DNA from: Solibacillus sp. R5-41
GTDB lineage: Bacteria; Bacillota; Bacilli; Bacillales_A; Planococcaceae
Length of the DNA stretch: 64,000 nucleotides
Direction: 5' to 3'
Assembly: GCF_002736105.1 (NCBI RefSeq)
Contig: NZ_CP024123.1
Coordinates: 612,001 to 676,000 of the forward strand
Shown: in pieces, positions 35,734 through 44,176 of the stretch
Numbering within the stretch: the first letter of the stretch is position 1
Layout of the letters: each line of letters opens with the position of its first letter
The notes under the pieces: generated by a model
Seen by the model: the letters and a program-made list of their open reading frames with translations, nothing else
The model's database searches: none
Told to the model about the DNA's origin: nothing
Translations under genes and position numbers: made by a program

Positions 35734-35925
35734 ATAATAGACAATTATCATGCGTTAATGGACAATCGGCCTCCATTTATAGACAATTTACAGTCATTAA
35801 TAGCCAAACCACGACCGTTAACGACCCCAATTTTATGTAGTTAATAGACAATCACTGATTTAATAGACAATTTCGCAATATTAATAGACATTTCCAACCA
35901 TTTTATGGACAATCTAGCCACATCA
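35734..35925. repeat. Array of nine degenerate TTAATAGACAAT units
   Basis: Nine units of about 19-23 bases, each starting near TTAATAGACAAT and followed by about 9 variable bases. Three units are perfect at the core (TTAATAGACA); others drift (TTAATGGACAAT, TTTATAGACAAT, TTAATAGCCAA, TTAACGACC, TTTATGGACAAT). The region has no coding frame and no dyad. It fills the gap between degV and comFA. Confidence 0.6.
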
Positions 35926-35994
35926 TTACCTGCAGAGCCAGCCTAACCCAATCCCACATTAATAAAAATCCCTAAATAAGAAAGGACCCCCAAT

Positions 35995-37398
35995 TTGAAC
36001 AAAAAAATAAAAACTCCTCCAATGACTCACCACTACAAAGGACTAATCGTTGAGCCGCAAATTCGAAATTTTTTCACAGGACGCATTTGGTCGCGCCGTG
36101 AAACACCCTTTCCTAAAGAAAAAATCAACACGTACATCCAACATCACTTTTTCGAAGTACTCCAAGCAGTGTTAGACAAGCCTGTACGACAATGTCGCCG
36201 CTGCTTAAACAAAAATAGCCGGAAATTCGTGTCATTTCATTGCGCAAAATGCCAAAAAATCTGCCATTATTGCCGCCATTGCATTACGATGGGGCGCATG
36301 TGCAGCTGTGATGAATTATTACTTTGGAAAAATGAACAACCCCAAAAAACAAACAAATCCCATACCTTTAACTGGCAAGGCCAATTAACGAAAAACCAAG
36401 CGCGAGCCGCACAGGAATTAACAGCAAGCATTCTACAAAAAAACAACCACCTGATTAGCGCAGTTTGTGGCGCTGGAAAAACAGAAATGCTCTTTCCCGC
36501 AGTGTTTGAAGCGTTGCAATTAGGCAAGCGCGTTTGCATTGCAACCCCTCGAACAGATGTTGTTCTAGAATTATTCCCACGTTTTCAACAAGTTTTCCCT
36601 AAAACGTGCATTCACGCTTATTATGGCAATGCGCCACAGCAACAAGGCTTTGCGCAATTAGTGCTTGCTACGACACATCAGCTGTATCGCTTTGAAAATA
36701 CCTTTGATGTAATGATTGTTGATGAAGCGGACGCCTTTCCGTATACGATGGATGAAGCGCTCGAGCAAGCCGTCATTAAAGCGAAAAAGAAAGAGGGACC
36801 GACAGCTTATGTGACCGCAACACCTTCCGCAGCTTTATTATCGAAAAAAACAAAGGAGCGATGGGGCTATTCCTTTATTGCGCGCCGATTTCATGGGCAG
36901 CCATTACCGATTCCGACCTTTCAAGCCCTATGGAATTATGAAAAAACATTTCAAAAAGGGAAGATACCAGTGAAATTATTAAACTGGCTCGAGCAAAAAC
37001 TAGCAAAACATGAACCATTCCTTATTTTCTTCCCTACAATTGATTTAATGGACAAGGCCATTCCGCTATTTCAACAAATCGATGCGTCCATTGCGAGTGT
37101 TCATGCGGAAGATGCTTCGAGAAAAGAGAAGGTATTAGAGTTGCGTAATGTACAAAGAAAAGGACTATTGACGACGACGATATTAGAGCGTGGCATTACG
37201 ATAAAAAATGTACAGGTTGCCGTTGTTGGTGCGGAAAGTCCAGTTTTTACTGCAAGTGCGCTCATTCAAATTAGTGGTCGCGTTGGGCGGAATAAAGACT
37301 TTCCTAATGGCGATATTGTATTTTTTCATCATGGCATCACAGCGGAAATGGATTTAGCGAAAAAACGGATGCTCGATTTCAATAGACAGCCGCAATAG
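35995..37398 (+). CDS. comFA: ComFA late-competence DEAD-box helicase
   Basis: 467 residues from TTG 35995, eight bases after AAAGGA. An N-terminal four-cysteine zinc region (about 62-105: CRRCLNK, CAKCQKICHYCRHC) precedes a helicase core with Walker A SAVCGAGKTEMLF, DEAD box IVDEADAFPY, motif III TATPSAALL and motif VI QISGRVGRN. ComFA is a membrane-peripheral ATPase that drives single-stranded DNA into the cytoplasm during transformation. comFC follows at nine bases, and the same block continues into flagellar genes, as in B. subtilis. Confidence 0.95.
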   Translation: MNKKIKTPPMTHHYKGLIVEPQIRNFFTGRIWSRRETPFPKEKINTYIQHHFFEVLQAVLDKPVRQCRRCLNKNSRKFVSFHCAKCQKICHYCRHCITMGRMCSCDELLLWKNEQPQKTNKSHTFNWQGQLTKNQARAAQELTASILQKNNHLISAVCGAGKTEMLFPAVFEALQLGKRVCIATPRTDVVLELFPRFQQVFPKTCIHAYYGNAPQQQGFAQLVLATTHQLYRFENTFDVMIVDEADAFPYTMDEALEQAVIKAKKKEGPTAYVTATPSAALLSKKTKERWGYSFIARRFHGQPLPIPTFQALWNYEKTFQKGKIPVKLLNWLEQKLAKHEPFLIFFPTIDLMDKAIPLFQQIDASIASVHAEDASRKEKVLELRNVQRKGLLTTTILERGITIKNVQVAVVGAESPVFTASALIQISGRVGRNKDFPNGDIVFFHHGITAEMDLAKKRMLDFNRQPQ

Positions 37399-37407
37399 GA
37401 GGCGCGG

Positions 37408-38013
37408 ATGCAACAAAAAATTACGAACTGCTTATTGTGTGAAAGGCCGTTACATTTAACATTTGGTTGGAAGGATTTATTTAAGAAGGAATTGCCTAAA
37501 ACGATATGCCAACGCTGTGAAGAGAAATTTCAACGGATTGAGGAGCAGGAAGAAAATGAAGTGATTTCTTTATTTCATTATAATGAAGCAATGAAGGACT
37601 TTTTGCACCGCTATAAATTTTTACATGATGTCCTTCTTGCGCACGTATTTAATCAAACGCTACAGCACCATTTAATAAATGAAAAATCCATCATTGTGCC
37701 GATTCCTATGCATAGCGAAAGTTTAAAAAAACGAACTTTTGCCCATGTGGATGAATTATTAAAAGCTGCCCACATTCCTTTTGAACATCATTTAATTAAA
37801 GTAACTACGGAACAACAGTCTTTAAAATCTCGTCAAGAAAGGCTGCAAACCCCACAGCTTTTCGAAGTCATCGAAAATTCAAAAATAAGGAATCAAACTA
37901 TTTTATTAATTGACGATATTTATACTACAGGGACAACGATGCAGCATGCTAAAAAGGTATTGGAGGAAGCAGGGGCAACAGATGTCCGTGCATTCACGCT
38001 AATTCATGGCTAG
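37408..38013 (+). CDS. comFC: ComFC phosphoribosyltransferase-like competence protein
   Basis: 201 residues from ATG 37408 after AGGAGGCG. The N-terminal double CxxC zinc site (CLLCERPL, CQRCEEKF) and the C-terminal PRTase motif ILLIDDIYTTGTTM are intact. VPIPMHSESLKKRTFAH and SRQERLQ are family-typical. ComFC works with ComFA in transformation. It has been compared with purine PRTases, but its reaction is not settled. Confidence 0.94.
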   Translation: MQQKITNCLLCERPLHLTFGWKDLFKKELPKTICQRCEEKFQRIEEQEENEVISLFHYNEAMKDFLHRYKFLHDVLLAHVFNQTLQHHLINEKSIIVPIPMHSESLKKRTFAHVDELLKAAHIPFEHHLIKVTTEQQSLKSRQERLQTPQLFEVIENSKIRNQTILLIDDIYTTGTTMQHAKKVLEEAGATDVRAFTLIHG

Positions 38014-38101
38014 GAAATGAAAAACAATACCGTGCAATGATTTGTTTTTGATGTATAATAACAGCTAAATAATAGGTTCGAAATTGATGGGAGCGATAAA
38101 T

Positions 38102-38518
38102 ATGGCAGAGTTAAGAAATTGCCCTATGTGTGACGAGTTTTTTAATTACACAGGTTTACGGGAAGTTTGCCACAAGTGTGCGTTAAAGGAAGAAGATATG
38201 TATCAAGTCGTGTACCGTTTTTTACGTAAGCGTGAAAATCGTGCAGCGAATGTTGACCGCATAGAAGAAGCGACTGGGGTTGATCGTGATTTACTTTATA
38301 AATGGGTGCGAAAAGGGAAATTGCATCCAGCCGTATTCCCGAACTTAGGTTACCCTTGTGATAATTGCGGGCATTTGACGACAAAGGGTAAACTTTGCGA
38401 GGCGTGTCAGGGAAGTTTGAAATCAGATTTAAGAACATTTGAAGCGGCGAAGGATTTCCGCGACGAAATAGTTAACCGCGACCGTGGCACGTATTTGGCA
38501 GATAAAAGGAAAAGATAA
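38102..38518 (+). CDS. yvyF: Flagellar operon protein YvyF (TIGR03826 family)
   Basis: 138 residues from ATG 38102, eight bases after GGGAG; an in-frame ATG at 38084 lies before the ribosome site. Two zinc-like CxxC pairs open the chain (CPMCDEFF, CHKCALKE), a HTH-like middle follows (IEEATGVDRDLLYKWVRKGKL), and a third pair of cysteine motifs comes near 85-105 (CDNCGHLTTKGKLCEAC). The family always sits just before flgM; the molecular role is unclear, but repression-like DNA binding has been proposed. A terminator follows, so flgM also relies on its own promoter. Confidence 0.92.
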   Translation: MAELRNCPMCDEFFNYTGLREVCHKCALKEEDMYQVVYRFLRKRENRAANVDRIEEATGVDRDLLYKWVRKGKLHPAVFPNLGYPCDNCGHLTTKGKLCEACQGSLKSDLRTFEAAKDFRDEIVNRDRGTYLADKRKR

Positions 38519-38521
38519 TCT

Positions 38522-38556
38522 CGAATCGAAGTCAATCATGGCTTCGATTTTTTCCT
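38522..38556 (+). terminator. Terminator after yvyF
   Basis: AATCGAAG pairs with GCTTCGATT, followed by T runs. Confidence 0.8.
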
Positions 38557-38705
38557 TTTTTTGTACAATTCAATAACTGGACGCAAGCATATAAAGACAT
38601 GCATAATTGACTTTGTAATAAAAAATAGAGGCTAAAAATTACCACAAAATTTAATCCTAAATCTGCAATATGGAAAGAAATTGTATGCTTTTTTTGAGTG
38701 AAACG

Positions 38706-38732
38706 TAAACAATTTAATGATACAGTCGAAAT
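38706..38732 (+). promoter_or_regulatory. Sigma-D promoter of the flgM operon
   Basis: TAAA-N15-GTCGAAAT against the consensus TAAA-N15-GCCGATAT (10 of 12 matches), about 45 bases before the flgM start. It would place flgM and following genes in the late flagellar class. Confidence 0.6.
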
Positions 38733-38777
38733 ATTAAATAGTGAGTACAGATGAAAAAAATTAGGGAGGTATAAACG

Positions 38778-39038
38778 ATGAAGATTAATCCAATTGGCAT
38801 CCAGGCAATCAATTCTTATAAAAATCAAGCGCGCTCGGTAAATAATCCGAAAACAAATCAATCTTTTGCAGATCAAATTGAGATTTCGTTAAAAGCAAAA
38901 GAAATGCAAGGCACATCTACTTATGCAAATGAACGAGCAGATCGCGTGCAAAAGTTAAAAGAAGAAATTCAATCAGGCACTTATAAAGTCGATGCACGTC
39001 AAGTAGCAGAAGATATGTTGAAATACTATCGCCGTTAA
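38778..39038 (+). CDS. flgM: Anti-sigma factor FlgM
   Basis: 86 residues from ATG 38778 after GGGAGGT. It is small and charged, with the family C-terminal half that binds sigma-D (about 40-86: RADRVQKLKEEIQSGTYKVD, VAEDMLKYYR). FlgM holds sigma-D inactive until the hook-basal body is complete. It is first gene of flgM-flgN-flgK-flgL, with a probable sigma-D promoter in front, so it can feed back on its own target. Confidence 0.95.
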   Translation: MKINPIGIQAINSYKNQARSVNNPKTNQSFADQIEISLKAKEMQGTSTYANERADRVQKLKEEIQSGTYKVDARQVAEDMLKYYRR

Positions 39039-39090
39039 GCAGTAAAAAGTACAAAATGAATCGTTCAAGTAAGGGAGAGCTATTATCTTT

Positions 39091-39594
39091 ATGTCTATAA
39101 CAACCATTGTCGCAACGCTCGAAAAGCTTGAGAAGATGCACAAAAGCTTACTCGAATTAGCGGTTGCGAAAACAGATTATATAAAGCAAGGCGATATGGA
39201 AAAGCTCGATCAAATCATTAAAAATGAGCAAGCACATATAGCGGCAATTGATACACTTGAGCAACAGCGTCAGTCGATGGTAACGGATTACCTAAGAGCA
39301 AAAGGAATTGCTTTCACTGACATTCCAACTGTAGCTGATGTGATTGATGCAGCTAAATCAACGGGATCTGCTGAAGCATTAATCGATGTTCGCGGGCGTC
39401 TAATAGAAGTATTAGATAAGCTTAAAAATCAAAATGACTTAAATCAAAAAATGGTATTCAACTCATTGCAAATGATTAATATTACTCTAGATGCAATGCG
39501 CCCACGCCAACAAGAACAGTTTAATTACTCTGGAGCAGATGTACGCGGGCAATCGAATATCAACAAAAAATCGTTCACTGAATTCAGGGCGTAA
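39091..39594 (+). CDS. flgN: Flagellar export chaperone FlgN
   Basis: 167 residues from ATG 39091, preceded by AAGGGAGAG. It is all helical with a long N-terminal coiled coil (LEKLEKMHKSLLELAVAKTD) and a Gln-rich tail. FlgN binds and delivers FlgK and FlgL, the two hook-filament junction proteins encoded next, to the export gate. A 39604-39644 hairpin separates it from flgK. Confidence 0.93.
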   Translation: MSITTIVATLEKLEKMHKSLLELAVAKTDYIKQGDMEKLDQIIKNEQAHIAAIDTLEQQRQSMVTDYLRAKGIAFTDIPTVADVIDAAKSTGSAEALIDVRGRLIEVLDKLKNQNDLNQKMVFNSLQMINITLDAMRPRQQEQFNYSGADVRGQSNINKKSFTEFRA

Positions 39595-39603
39595 AGCGTG
39601 TAA

Positions 39604-39644
39604 TGGATAGCACCACCGACATCGTTTCTTTCGGTGGCTATCCA
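39604..39644 (+). other. Intercistronic hairpin between flgN and flgK
   Basis: TGGATAG-CA-CCACCGA pairs with TCGGTGG-CTATCCA, leaving CA bulged. No T run follows, so it is more likely an mRNA processing or stability element than a terminator. Confidence 0.6.
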
Positions 39645-39702
39645 CATGCCTTTTGTCGCCAGTAAAACATACAATGGATTTAAATTAAGGGAGGCAAATT
39701 TT

Positions 39703-41241
39703 ATGCGCTCAACATTTATGGGGCTTGAAGCAAGTAAGCGTGGATTACATACACAACAAAGTGCGCTTTATACAACAGGACACAATATTTCAAATGCCAA
39801 CACACTTGGCTATACTCGCCAACGCGTGAACATGGAAACAACACCAGGGTTTCCTGGAAGTGGGTTGAATACTGGAAAAACAGCAGGTCATATCGGAACG
39901 GGGGTTCAAGCACATTCGGTTCAACGTATGCGAGATGAGTTTATCGATCGTCAATTCCGTCAAGAAACAAATAAATTAGGCTACTGGCAATCAACGACAA
40001 AATCAATTTCTCAAATGGAAGACATTATGTCAGAGCCATCTGAATTTGGTCTTAATCAAGGGTTCACTGAATTTTGGAAGTCAATGGAGGATGTTGTGTC
40101 GAATCCAAAAGATACAGCAGCTCGCCAAGTAATGCTATCTAAAGGTCAAGGTTTAGCTGAATCATTCAACTATATTGATAAACAATTAAAGCTCATTCAA
40201 GGAAATATCGGTAATGAGATTAACGTCAATACAAAAACGGTCAACTCCTTATTAAAGCAAATTGCTGACTTGAACCAACAAATTCAAACAGTAGAGCCAA
40301 ATGGCTACATGCCAAATGACCTTTACGATGAACGAGATGTTTTATTAGATAAATTAAACGAGTTAATCCCGGTTTCAGTTTCGTTCGAAAAATCAGGTGG
40401 AAATGCACTAGACATCGCAGAAGGAAGCATGACGATTAAGTTTAAACCTGTAAATGGTCAAGAAATTACACTTGTGCAAGGAAGAGATTTTGCACATTTA
40501 AACCCAATGGACTCAAAAGGAAAAGTGATTGATGGCGATGTTGATGACACAACAACAGACGGCTATAACGAGTTCCAAGGCTTTGCGATTTCAGGCATAG
40601 GTCATCCACCAACAGAATCAACAACAGTGAATGTTACATACGCAAATTTAGAGTCAAGTAAAGGGAAATTAGCCGCATTAGTCGATGCATTTGGCCATAG
40701 TGGTGGCAAAGGCTTATACCCAGAAATGCTAAAAAAGCTGGACGGATTAGCAGCGACATTTATAAAAGAGTTCAATGCAGTGCATAGCAAGGGTGTTGGC
40801 TTAGATGGTTCAACAGGCTTAGACTTCTTCTCAGGCACATCTGCAAAGGATATTAAAGTTGCTCTTGATAAACCAGAGCAAATTGCTGCATCGGATACAA
40901 ATGGCGAAGAAGGTAACAATAAGAATATTTTGGAGCTATCGAAGCTTCAGTCGAAAGTTCTGAACGACTTACAAGGTGGAACATTCCAAACTTACTATAA
41001 ATCATTGGTAGGAGATATAGGGGTTAAGGGGGAGCAAGCGGTTAAGCTAGAGTTCAACTCAGGGACGCTACAATTACAAATCGCCAACAACCGTGCTTCA
41101 CATAACTCGGTTTCACTTGACGAAGAAATGACCAATATGATTACATTCCAGCAAGCTTATAATGCCAACGCTCGTATGATCACAGTAGTCGATGAAACAC
41201 TCGATAAAATTATTAATGGCATGGGCCGAGTAGGATTATAA
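39703..41241 (+). CDS. flgK: Flagellar hook-associated protein FlgK
   Basis: 512 residues from ATG 39703 after AAGGGAGG; the upstream in-frame ATG codons at 39634 and 39646 lie in the hairpin region. N-terminal MRSTFMGLEASKRGLHTQ and NISNANTLGYTRQRVN plus C-terminal SLDEEMTNMITFQQAYNANARMI are the paired helices that form the D0 core of hook-junction proteins. FlgK is the first junction ring between hook and filament. It follows its chaperone FlgN. Confidence 0.96.
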   Translation: MRSTFMGLEASKRGLHTQQSALYTTGHNISNANTLGYTRQRVNMETTPGFPGSGLNTGKTAGHIGTGVQAHSVQRMRDEFIDRQFRQETNKLGYWQSTTKSISQMEDIMSEPSEFGLNQGFTEFWKSMEDVVSNPKDTAARQVMLSKGQGLAESFNYIDKQLKLIQGNIGNEINVNTKTVNSLLKQIADLNQQIQTVEPNGYMPNDLYDERDVLLDKLNELIPVSVSFEKSGGNALDIAEGSMTIKFKPVNGQEITLVQGRDFAHLNPMDSKGKVIDGDVDDTTTDGYNEFQGFAISGIGHPPTESTTVNVTYANLESSKGKLAALVDAFGHSGGKGLYPEMLKKLDGLAATFIKEFNAVHSKGVGLDGSTGLDFFSGTSAKDIKVALDKPEQIAASDTNGEEGNNKNILELSKLQSKVLNDLQGGTFQTYYKSLVGDIGVKGEQAVKLEFNSGTLQLQIANNRASHNSVSLDEEMTNMITFQQAYNANARMITVVDETLDKIINGMGRVGL

Positions 41242-41293
41242 TATCAACTTAGATTAAACAACTTTTACGTTTTACTATGAAAGGGGAATGACA

Positions 41294-42220
41294 ATGCGCG
41301 TTACACAATCAATGTTATCGAGTAATATGCTCCGTAACTTAAATAATAGCTACGGAAAAATGTCAAAATACCAAGAACAATTACAATCTGGAAAGCTTGT
41401 AAACCGTCCCTCCGATGACCCGGTAATTGCAGTAAAAGGAATGGGCTACCGAGTGGATTTAGATAAAAATGTACAATTCCAACGCAATATTGGAGAGGCA
41501 CATAGTTGGCTTGATTCTACTGATGAATCTCTTGGTCAAGTTGGCGAGGCACTTAAGCGTGTTAAGGAATTAATCGTTCAAGCTGCGAATGATACGAATA
41601 CACCAGAAGATCGTCAAAAAATTAATGCAGAGATTTCACAAATTAAAAATCAATTACAAGATATCGGAAATTCAAAGATTGGCGAGAATTATATTTTCTC
41701 AGGAACGCATACAAATCAACCTTTATATAAAGATGGTTTACCAAACCCGGATGCGACTTTAACACAAAAAGGATTAGGCGAAAAGATTGAAATTAACGTT
41801 TTTGATGGTATAAATATGCAGATTAATACTAATGGAAACGATTTGTTTAAAGATATTGATAGCTTCATGGGGAAACTGGAAACAATTTTAAATGATCCTG
41901 CAATGACTGGGAAAGATATAGGGGAAGCATTAGGTGCAACGATTACAGATGGCACGAGTACGATACCTGGTTTAGATGCATTAACTGAAAAAACACTCAC
42001 GTTACGTGCAGAAGTAGGCGCACGTCAAAATCGTGTTGAGATGATGGAAAATCGCCTATCTCTTCAAGAAGTAAACGTAACAAAGCAAATGTCCCAAAAT
42101 GAAGATACAGACTTTGCTAAAACGATTACAGACATGGTTACGCAAGAGTCGCTTCACCAAGCCGCTTTATCAGTAGGTGCGAAAGTAATTCAAACTACAT
42201 TAGTTGATTTTATAAGATAA
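41294..42220 (+). CDS. flgL: Flagellar hook-associated protein FlgL
   Basis: 308 residues from ATG 41294, six bases after AAGGGGA; ATG 41288 overlaps the ribosome site. It starts MRVTQSMLSSNMLRNLN and ends in the D0 helix (QEVNVTKQMSQNEDTDFAKTITDM) typical of FlgL/flagellin-type proteins. FlgL is the second junction protein, on which the filament grows. An attenuator-like hairpin follows. Confidence 0.95.
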   Translation: MRVTQSMLSSNMLRNLNNSYGKMSKYQEQLQSGKLVNRPSDDPVIAVKGMGYRVDLDKNVQFQRNIGEAHSWLDSTDESLGQVGEALKRVKELIVQAANDTNTPEDRQKINAEISQIKNQLQDIGNSKIGENYIFSGTHTNQPLYKDGLPNPDATLTQKGLGEKIEINVFDGINMQINTNGNDLFKDIDSFMGKLETILNDPAMTGKDIGEALGATITDGTSTIPGLDALTEKTLTLRAEVGARQNRVEMMENRLSLQEVNVTKQMSQNEDTDFAKTITDMVTQESLHQAALSVGAKVIQTTLVDFIR

Positions 42221-42224
42221 TAAT

Positions 42225-42256
42225 AAAGCGTTTGGACCCGTTCCAAGCGCTTTTCT
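42225..42256 (+). terminator. Weak terminator or attenuator between flgL and yviE
   Basis: AAAGCGTTTGGA pairs with TCCAAGCGCTTT around a five-base loop, followed by only four T. It may lower read-through into yviE-fliW-csrA. Confidence 0.6.
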
Positions 42257-42290
42257 TGAAAAAAAATAGTTATTAAAGGGAGGGAAATGG

Positions 42291-42857
42291 ATGCGAATCC
42301 CACAAATTCAAATTACGACAACCGATATTAATATGGATTGGAATATCTCAAAATCAAGGCAGGTCATTAAGCAACCACAAGCAGATTTAAAAATATCGCA
42401 GCCAGCAGCAACGCTCGAAATTAAAACAACAAATGCGAAACTCGATATTAACATGGATCAAATGTGGCGCGATTTAGGATTAAAGCCTTCAGGAGAGATG
42501 ATTTCCGAGTATGCCCAAAAAGGGAAACAAGGTGCGTTACAAGGAATCGCGCGAAGAGTCAGTGAAGGATATCAGCTAATGAAAGGCGCAGGACGTGGCC
42601 AAGAAGGGATGACGATTCCGCAAATTGCCAAGCAAAATCACGGTCCACAACGTCCCGGTCCTTATAATATTAAATTTATTCCTTCAATCGGCTCGGTAAA
42701 AGTTAATATTACGCCAGGAACAACCGATGTAAATATTCAGCGCAATGCACCTAAAATTGACGTCCAAGTGAACAAACCAATCCATCAATATACACCTGGA
42801 AAAGTAACTGGTACAATGATGCAAAGACCGGACGTACAAATTGACGTGATCGGATAA
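42291..42857 (+). CDS. yviE: YviE-like protein (DUF6470)
   Basis: 188 residues from ATG 42291 after GGGAGGG. The chain is made of alternating short beta strands ([39 protein letters not shown]) and has a central basic stretch. There is no signal peptide or enzyme motif. B. subtilis yviE is at the same place, between flgL and fliW, and no function is established. It is probably cotranscribed with fliW, 14 bases downstream. Confidence 0.85.
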   Translation: MRIPQIQITTTDINMDWNISKSRQVIKQPQADLKISQPAATLEIKTTNAKLDINMDQMWRDLGLKPSGEMISEYAQKGKQGALQGIARRVSEGYQLMKGAGRGQEGMTIPQIAKQNHGPQRPGPYNIKFIPSIGSVKVNITPGTTDVNIQRNAPKIDVQVNKPIHQYTPGKVTGTMMQRPDVQIDVIG

Positions 42858-42871
42858 AAGGAGCCTTAAAA

Positions 42872-43315
42872 ATGAACATTGAAACTAAATTTTTAGGTGA
42901 AGTAGAAATTCAACAATCAGAAATTTTAACATTTGAACAAGGTTTACCGGGTTTTCCGGATTATACGAAATACATTTTAATAGGTCTCGATGCAGATTTG
43001 CCCCTAGCCCTGTTACAATCAATTGATGCCGCAGAAATGGGCTTCGTCGTCGCGTACCCATATGCGTTTAATAATGAATACGCCTTTGATATTAGCGAGG
43101 AAGATAAAAAACAATTGCAAATTAATCATGCAGACGATGTCATTACGTATGCGATTGTGACATTAAAAGAGGACTTCCCTGAATCAACAATGAATTTATT
43201 AGCACCAGTAATCGTCAATACGAAAACAAAATTAGGGAAGCAAATCGTCCTACATGATAGTGAAAAATATCCGTTACGCTGCAAACTAGGCACGTTTGAA
43301 GGAAGTGCTTTATAA
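42872..43315 (+). CDS. fliW: Flagellar assembly factor FliW
   Basis: 147 residues from ATG 42872 after AAGGAGCC. The beta-barrel family signature is clear ([18 protein letters not shown] near 22-40, [21 protein letters not shown] near 110-130). FliW binds either free flagellin or CsrA, releasing CsrA when flagellin builds up. This is the partner switch worked out in B. subtilis. The stop codon touches the csrA start. Confidence 0.96.
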   Translation: MNIETKFLGEVEIQQSEILTFEQGLPGFPDYTKYILIGLDADLPLALLQSIDAAEMGFVVAYPYAFNNEYAFDISEEDKKQLQINHADDVITYAIVTLKEDFPESTMNLLAPVIVNTKTKLGKQIVLHDSEKYPLRCKLGTFEGSAL

Positions 43316-43537
43316 ATGCTAGTACTATCCCGAAAAAAAGGTGAAACGATTATGATTGGTGACCAAATTGAAGTGAAAATTCTTTCCATCGATGGCGATC
43401 AAGTAAAGCTCGGCATCGTCGCACCAAAATCAGTCAAAGTCCACCGCTCAGAAATTTTCGACGCCATTCAAGCACAGAATAAAGAAGCGCTTGGTGGAAC
43501 TATTCCGGACTTTATGAAGCAATTGAAGAAGAATTAA
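43316..43537 (+). CDS. csrA: CsrA post-transcriptional regulator
   Basis: 73 residues, starting one base after the fliW stop codon. It begins [20 protein letters not shown] and has the RNA-binding [12 protein letters not shown] stretch. CsrA binds GGA motifs and blocks hag translation; a matching site lies in the hag leader at 44129-44150. A terminator follows. Confidence 0.97.
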   Translation: MLVLSRKKGETIMIGDQIEVKILSIDGDQVKLGIVAPKSVKVHRSEIFDAIQAQNKEALGGTIPDFMKQLKKN

Positions 43538-43545
43538 TTTTGTCC

Positions 43546-43577
43546 TCTCTACTTATTAAAATAGTAGGGAGTTTTTT
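43546..43577 (+). terminator. Terminator after csrA
   Basis: CTCTCTACT pairs with AGTAGGGAG (one wobble), followed by T6. Confidence 0.85.
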
Positions 43578-43973
43578 GATAGGGAAAATTCGAGCGGCAT
43601 GCGCGGATCCTCTACGTAAAAATTCTATATGGAAAAAATGTTAGTTATTTTTAATGTTTAAAATGGTGGATAGTCAAAATTGATATACGACTTAAATATA
43701 AATATGTGCCAATCGATACGAAAGTCCTTTTTAGCACTTATTTTAAGATATGTTGTATATCGAATTAGATAAATGAGATAAATACGAATTTTTTTATTGT
43801 GATTAAAGTTTTCGGGTGAAACAAAATGGTTCTCAAATTTATATTTGAATGCAAAAGGCTTGATACATAGAGGGACATGGGGTTAACTGTGGAACAATCA
43901 GGGGTTTTTAGTTAAGGGTTAAGAATAGCTGGATTTAATTAGATACTTGGTTTTGGGGCGGAAAGGGGTTGTG

Positions 43974-44060
43974 ATGCTAATGAAGATTCTTACAGAGGTA
44001 AAACTTACACAGCAGCACGATTTTTTACTGCCAGAAAAAATATTTAAAAAAGTTAAATAA
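43974..44060 (+). CDS. Possible 28-residue peptide upstream of hag
   Basis: A short frame MLMKILTEVKLTQQHDF..., with AAAGGGG seven bases before ATG 43974, ends six bases before the hag -35 element. It has charged and hydrophobic residues in helical spacing, but I recognise no family. Chance is quite possible. The rest of the 640-base csrA-hag gap (43538-44176) is a terminator, AT-rich sequence, the hag promoter and leader. Confidence 0.25.
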   Translation: MLMKILTEVKLTQQHDFLLPEKIFKKVK

Positions 44061-44065
44061 AAGAT

Positions 44066-44092
44066 TAAACATTTCAAAACCGCTAACGATAT
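44066..44092 (+). promoter_or_regulatory. Sigma-D promoter of hag
   Basis: TAAA-N15-AACGATAT (10 of 12 matches to TAAA-N15-GCCGATAT). Transcription would start near 44098-44100. The mRNA would then begin almost at once with the GGGGG-AAT-CCCCC hairpin at 44108-44120, a typical 5' stabiliser. Confidence 0.7.
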
Positions 44093-44128
44093 ATATAGTG
44101 TAAGGCAGGGGGAATCCCCCGAGCCGTA

Positions 44129-44150
44129 CTCCCAACAAGGATGTCGGGAG
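44129..44150 (+). promoter_or_regulatory. CsrA-binding hairpin in the hag leader
   Basis: CTCCC / GGGAG stem presents AACAAGGATGTC in the loop. ACAAGGATGT is identical to the core of the CsrA consensus RUACARGGAUGU. A second GGA site is the ribosome site itself (AAGGAGGAA at 44161-44169), about 25 bases downstream, so one CsrA dimer could bridge both and block ribosome entry. Confidence 0.75.
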
Positions 44151-44176
44151 AAAAAACATTCAAGGAGGAATTCCAA

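Noticed and set aside
35734-35925. CRISPR array
   Set aside because: Units are too short (10-12 base cores), the cores drift, there is no dyad and no cas gene. A short degenerate repeat is a better description.
38571-38620. Another family A repeat copy
   Set aside because: CTGGACGCAA and a small GCAT/ATGC hairpin are present, but the rest does not align, so I could not support it.
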